Shown here: positions 60,558-64,000 of the stretch, in pieces
Position numbering within the stretch: the first letter of the stretch is position 1
How the letters are laid out: each line of letters begins with the position of its first letter
DNA from: JADFNB01 sp036397455
GTDB taxonomy: Bacteria; Gemmatimonadota; Gemmatimonadetes; Gemmatimonadales; GWC2-71-9
Length of the DNA stretch: 64,000 bases
Assembly (NCBI GenBank): GCA_036397455.1
Contig: DASWIX010000011.1
Location: 1 to 64,000 of the forward strand
Direction of reading: 5' to 3'
Notes under the pieces: generated by a model
Told to the model about the DNA's origin: nothing
What the model saw: the letters and a program-made list of their open reading frames with translations, nothing else
The model's database searches: none
Made by a program: the position numbers and the translations under genes

Positions 60558-62129
60558 ATGAGAGAATCCGCCACGGCTCGCGCCGGGTTGGAGATCCTGG
60601 CAGAGGTCGCATCCTATCTCGCCGCCGCGTTGCACGTGGAAGATGCGCTCGCGCGCGTGGTCCGGGCCGTCCAGCAGGGGCTCGGTGCGGACTCGTGCCG
60701 CATCTGGATCCGCTCGCCGGAGGGTGGGTCCTTTCGGGCCGCCACCGCGGATGGCGCGGGGGCGATGGGTGACGGTTACGACAAGGTGGTGGCCGGGTGG
60801 GTCGCTCGCGGGATGGCGCCGGAATGGACCGCCGACGACCCGATCGTCCGGATTCCCTTGATCCACCAGGGAGAACACATCGGGCTGCTGGAATGCGGGC
60901 TCGACGACGGGCCGGACTTCGCGGTCGGGCAGGAAGTTCTCCGGACCGTCGCGAACATCCTCTCACCGCTGCTCTCCTCTATCGAATTGTCGGAAGACCT
61001 GGCCGGCGAAGTGGCGCTCCGAACCCAGGAGATCGAGTCGCAACGACGCTTCACCGGCAAGATCATCGACTCGCTGCCGGTTGGCCTGTACGTCATCGAT
61101 CGGGAGTACCGTATTCAGGCATGGAACCGCAAGCGCGAGACGGGCACCCAGGGCATCTCGCGCGACGATGCACTCGGTCATGCCGTGTTCGACGTGTTGC
61201 GGCGGCAACCGCGTGAGCTGCTGCAACGGGAGTTCGATACGGTGTTCCGGACCGGCAAAATCGACGAAATGGACATCGCGACCGAGACGTCGGAAGGGCT
61301 GCGGTACTATCGGATCACCAAGATCCCCATGCGCGTCGACGAAGGGGACGTGTCGCACGTCATTACGATCGGTGAGGACATCACCCAGGCGAGGATGGTC
61401 CAGCAGCAGATCTCCCAGACGGAGAAGCTGGCCGCGGTCGGACAACTCGCGGCCGGCGTGATGCACGAGATCAACAACCCGCTCGCCACGATCGGGGCGT
61501 GCGTCGAGTCCCTCCAGGCGCGCGTGCAGGATCTCCCACCCGGGCCCGGCCAGCAGTTCATCGAATACCTCGGGATCGTCGAGGCGGAACTCTCGCGCTG
61601 CAAATCGATCATCGACGGCCTGCTCGACTTCTCGCGCCCGCAGGGGCGCTCCAAGTACCCCGCGCAGATCAACCAGATCGTCGACGACGCGCTGTTTCTC
61701 GTCAAGTACCACGACCGCTTCAAGGGCATCACGCTCGAGCGCCAGTTTGTCGACGACCTTCCCTTGATCGAGGCCAACCCGGAGCAGCTCATCCAGGTGT
61801 TTCTCGACCTGATGATGAACGCGATCGACGCGATGGAAGGCCGGGGCAAACTCACGGTGGCCACCGGCCAGCACCCCGACCTCCGCGACCATGTGATGAT
61901 CTCGATCTCCGACACGGGCTCGGGCATCCCCCGCGAGAACGTGGCCAAGATCTTCGATCCGTTCTTCACTACCAAAGAGCCCGGGAAAGGCACGGGCCTC
62001 GGGCTCTCCATCTCGTTCAGGATCGTGCAGCATCACGAAGGCCGTATCACCGTCGAGTCCCAGGTCGGCGCCGGTTCGACGTTCCGAGTGCTCCTCCCCG
62101 CGACGGACTACCGCGTGGCCGGATCGTGA
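60558..62129 (+). CDS. GAF-PAS sensor histidine kinase
   Basis: A 523-residue soluble kinase. GAF-like domain (~10-150), PAS domain (~165-285, IIDSLPVGLYVIDREYRIQAWN and YYRITKIPM), HisKA with phospho-His in QLAAGVMHEINNPLATI (~305), and HATPase with N box (VFLDLMMNAIDAMEG), G1 (SDTGSGIPRENV) and G2 (GKGTGLGLSISF). No transmembrane helix, so the cue is cytoplasmic. ATG 60558 is used rather than TTG 60555. Its TGA overlaps the GTG of the response regulator. Confidence 0.93.
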   Translation: MRESATARAGLEILAEVASYLAAALHVEDALARVVRAVQQGLGADSCRIWIRSPEGGSFRAATADGAGAMGDGYDKVVAGWVARGMAPEWTADDPIVRIPLIHQGEHIGLLECGLDDGPDFAVGQEVLRTVANILSPLLSSIELSEDLAGEVALRTQEIESQRRFTGKIIDSLPVGLYVIDREYRIQAWNRKRETGTQGISRDDALGHAVFDVLRRQPRELLQREFDTVFRTGKIDEMDIATETSEGLRYYRITKIPMRVDEGDVSHVITIGEDITQARMVQQQISQTEKLAAVGQLAAGVMHEINNPLATIGACVESLQARVQDLPPGPGQQFIEYLGIVEAELSRCKSIIDGLLDFSRPQGRSKYPAQINQIVDDALFLVKYHDRFKGITLERQFVDDLPLIEANPEQLIQVFLDLMMNAIDAMEGRGKLTVATGQHPDLRDHVMISISDTGSGIPRENVAKIFDPFFTTKEPGKGTGLGLSISFRIVQHHEGRITVESQVGAGSTFRVLLPATDYRVAGS

Positions 62130-62794
62130 AGGTGTTGGTCATCGAGGACGATCGAACGGTCGGACAGTTCGTTCGCCGCGGGCTTGAAGAGCAGGGCATT
62201 CACGTCGAGTTGGTCGATGAGGGCACGGCTGGCTTGGCCCGCGCGTCCGAGGGAGCCTTCGACGTCGTCGTGCTCGACCTGCGTCTCCCGGGCATGCCTG
62301 GAGTCGAGGTGCTGCGGACCCTGCGCGACCGCGGCGTCACGACGCCGGTGTTGGTGCTCACCGCCCAGGATGCCGTGGAATCGAAGGTGCAGGCGCTGCG
62401 CGCCGGGGCCGACGACTACGTGACCAAGCCGTTCGCGTTCGAGGAATTGCTGGCCCGGGTGGAGGCCGTGGGCCGCCGCCCGCAGGCCATCGCCACTCCG
62501 GTGCTGCACGTGGGTGACCTCACGATTGATATGTCGGCGCGGGCGGTGACACGAGGAACGCGCGCGATCGACGTCACGCCGAAGGAGTTCTCGGTCCTCG
62601 AATACCTGGCGCGCAATGCCGGGCGCGTGATGACGCGCACGCTGATCACCGAATACGCGTGGGGATATCACTTCGACCCGGGGACGAACGTGGTCGACGT
62701 CGTGATCAACCGGTTGCGCAAGAAAGTCGACCACGGGGGCGCGCCGAAGCTGATCCGCACGGTTCGCGGTGTGGGCTACGTCATGAAGGACTAG
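62126..62794 (+). CDS. OmpR/PhoB-family response regulator
   Basis: A 222-residue regulator with receiver domain (acidic pair E7-D8-D9, phospho-Asp51 in VVLDLRLPG, Thr79/Lys101 switch residues, DDYVTKPF). Its winged-helix DNA-binding domain (~125-222) has ITPKEFSVLEYL-type and VDVVINRLRKKVD recognition features. GTG at 62126 overlaps the preceding kinase stop. It stands between two histidine kinases and could be phosphorylated by either. Confidence 0.95.
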   Translation: MKVLVIEDDRTVGQFVRRGLEEQGIHVELVDEGTAGLARASEGAFDVVVLDLRLPGMPGVEVLRTLRDRGVTTPVLVLTAQDAVESKVQALRAGADDYVTKPFAFEELLARVEAVGRRPQAIATPVLHVGDLTIDMSARAVTRGTRAIDVTPKEFSVLEYLARNAGRVMTRTLITEYAWGYHFDPGTNVVDVVINRLRKKVDHGGAPKLIRTVRGVGYVMKD

Positions 62795-64000
62795 ATGCGC
62801 TCCATTCGGGGTCGGCTCGCGGCCTGGTACGCCGTGGCGCTCGCCGCGACCATGTTTGTCTTCGCGACCGTGGTGTACCTCGTGCAACGCGGCGAGAACC
62901 TCGTCGACCTCGAGGCACGATCCCATTTGATCGCGGATCTGATTGCCGCCACCCTGACGCAGGCGTACCAGGCACGCGCCGAGCTGATCGTCGCCGACTC
63001 CGCCGGGACGGAGGTGCTGCACCCGGAGGTTGCGCCGTTCCTCGAGGGCATCCCCGGGTTCGTGGTGGTGGTCGGTCGTCAGGCCAACGTGCTGCACCTG
63101 TCGGCCGCGGGGCGCTCGCTGCCATACGGCGCACTTTCATTGCTGTTCCGGCGCGCGTTCGAGGTCGATTCGAGTCCCGAGGTTGGCACCGTGAACGTCG
63201 GGAGTCACGCGGGGGAGGTGCGCTATTACACGCGCCCGATCAGCTCTGCCGGCCCCGGCGTGACCGGGGTGCTGTCCGGTGCGCCCACCGCCGAGGTGGC
63301 CCTGGGTCCGCGGCCGGTGTTGATCGCGATGCTGCTGGTCTCTCCGCTGATCCTCCTCACGTCGGTCTTCATCGGGTACCTGCTCGTCGGACGCACGCTG
63401 GCACCGGTCGATCGTATCGTGGACGAGGTCGAGGCTATTCAGGATGGGCGCAGTCTCCACCGGCGCCTGGCACCGGCCACGACCCAGGACGAGCTGGCCC
63501 GCCTGACCAACACCCTCAACGCGATGATTCAACGGCTCGAACGCAACTTCCTCTCCCTGCGTCGGTTCACCGCCGACGCCTCCCACGAGCTCAAGACGCC
63601 GTTGACGGTGCTGCGATCGGGAATCGAGCGGGCCATCACCCACCCCGATGTGGCCCCCGAGGTGATGGAAGTGCTCGACGAAGTGCTCATCGAGGTCAAC
63701 CGCATGGCGGAAACGGTGGATGCGCTGTTGATGCTCGCCCGTGGGGACGAAGGCCGCGCACCGCTCCACCTCGAGGAACTCGACCTGCGGGACCTGTTGG
63801 GAGAGGTGGCGGAAACCGCCGGCATCCTCGGCGAGCAGGCGGAGGTCAACGTGCAGGTGAGCATGCCGGCCGACCCGATTCCGTTGGCGGCCGACCGCGG
63901 CCGCATGCGCCAACTGCTGATGAACCTCCTCACCAACGCGATCAAGTACACGCCGGCCGGCGGCAACGTCGTCATCGATACCGCGGTGCAAGACGGGAAC
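62795..64000 (+). CDS. membrane sensor histidine kinase (runs off window)
   Basis: 402 codons are present and open to the window edge, so the 3' end is missing. It has TM1 (~10-30, WYAVALAATMFVFATVVYLV), a periplasmic loop of ~140 residues, and TM2 (~173-197, LIAMLLVSPLILLTSVFIGYLLV). A HAMP-like linker (LAPVDRIVDEVEAI), the HisKA phospho-His264 in DASHELKTPLTVLRSG, and the HATPase N box RQLLMNLLTNAIKYTP follow. ATG at 62795 follows the regulator's stop by no spacer bases. It is the orthodox partner for the OmpR-type regulator. Confidence 0.93.
   Translation, partial: MRSIRGRLAAWYAVALAATMFVFATVVYLVQRGENLVDLEARSHLIADLIAATLTQAYQARAELIVADSAGTEVLHPEVAPFLEGIPGFVVVVGRQANVLHLSAAGRSLPYGALSLLFRRAFEVDSSPEVGTVNVGSHAGEVRYYTRPISSAGPGVTGVLSGAPTAEVALGPRPVLIAMLLVSPLILLTSVFIGYLLVGRTLAPVDRIVDEVEAIQDGRSLHRRLAPATTQDELARLTNTLNAMIQRLERNFLSLRRFTADASHELKTPLTVLRSGIERAITHPDVAPEVMEVLDEVLIEVNRMAETVDALLMLARGDEGRAPLHLEELDLRDLLGEVAETAGILGEQAEVNVQVSMPADPIPLAADRGRMRQLLMNLLTNAIKYTPAGGNVVIDTAVQDGN

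Overview
The window is a high-GC bacterial chromosome segment (roughly two-thirds G+C, with local lower-GC patches) and is most consistent with a Gemmatimonadota-like organism. This is an inference. It rests on a complete Alternative Complex III operon, many secreted lipoproteins with bacterial Ig-like, NHL or beta-propeller repeats, a TonB-dependent receptor with an N-terminal regulatory-like domain, a VIT-vWA / ECF sigma / anti-sigma operon and a probable ceramide operon. No rRNA is present, so the phylum cannot be fixed from the window alone. One tRNA (Ala, anticodon TGC) was found.

Layout. 1-1.0 kb: a broken beta-class DNA methyltransferase and a decayed PIN/DUF3368-like remnant, visibly lower in GC. 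1.1-13.7 kb: peptide/oligosaccharide-type ABC permeases (minus strand) diverge from a tightly overlapping plus-strand operon. That operon encodes a family-5 solute-binding lipoprotein, GHMP kinase, heparinase II/III-like protein, TrmH/TrmJ-type RNA methyltransferase, class III aminotransferase, two amidohydrolase-like TIM barrels and a zinc-ribbon Ser/Thr kinase with a repeat C-terminus. 13.9-21.2 kb: actABCDEF, a quinol:electron-acceptor oxidoreductase. 21.3-22.7 kb: a carboxymuconolactone decarboxylase-like protein and XdhC. 22.6-26.4 kb (minus): VIT-vWA protein, ECF sigma factor and zinc-finger anti-sigma factor. 26.4-30.1 kb: a Cys-rich protein, a cupredoxin lipoprotein, an alkaline-phosphatase-superfamily protein and a VTT-like membrane protein.

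30.07-34.33 kb (minus) is the functional highlight. Four end-to-end overlapping genes encode a serine palmitoyltransferase-like enzyme, a GNAT-like acyltransferase, an NAD-dependent epimerase/reductase and a PAP2 membrane enzyme. This matches the known bacterial ceramide gene set (Spt, bCerS, CerR) plus a possible head-group or phosphatase enzyme. A divergent secreted PAP2 phosphatase and an S9 peptidase follow.

37.6-54.3 kb is an accessory, secretome-rich region: an Ig-repeat lipoprotein ending in a metalloprotease, many small lipoproteins, a frameshifted murein-endopeptidase-like gene, and a beta-propeller protein with a FlgD/T9SS-like C-terminus followed by a barrel-like partner. Two diverged copies of a ~1.3 kb element (43905-45181 and 47568-48943) lie here. 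Each carries an orphan AraC-like DNA-binding gene, intact in the second copy and stopped by one amber codon in the first, plus palindromic intergenic repeats. No transposase is visible. A ~152-bp fragment of the beta-propeller gene abuts the second copy.

54.3-64 kb: a Crp/Fnr regulator with a clear sigma70-type promoter, Fe/Mn superoxide dismutase, a decayed GxxExxY gene, a TonB-dependent receptor divergent from an NHL lipoprotein, and a histidine kinase / OmpR-type regulator / second histidine kinase operon that runs off the right edge.
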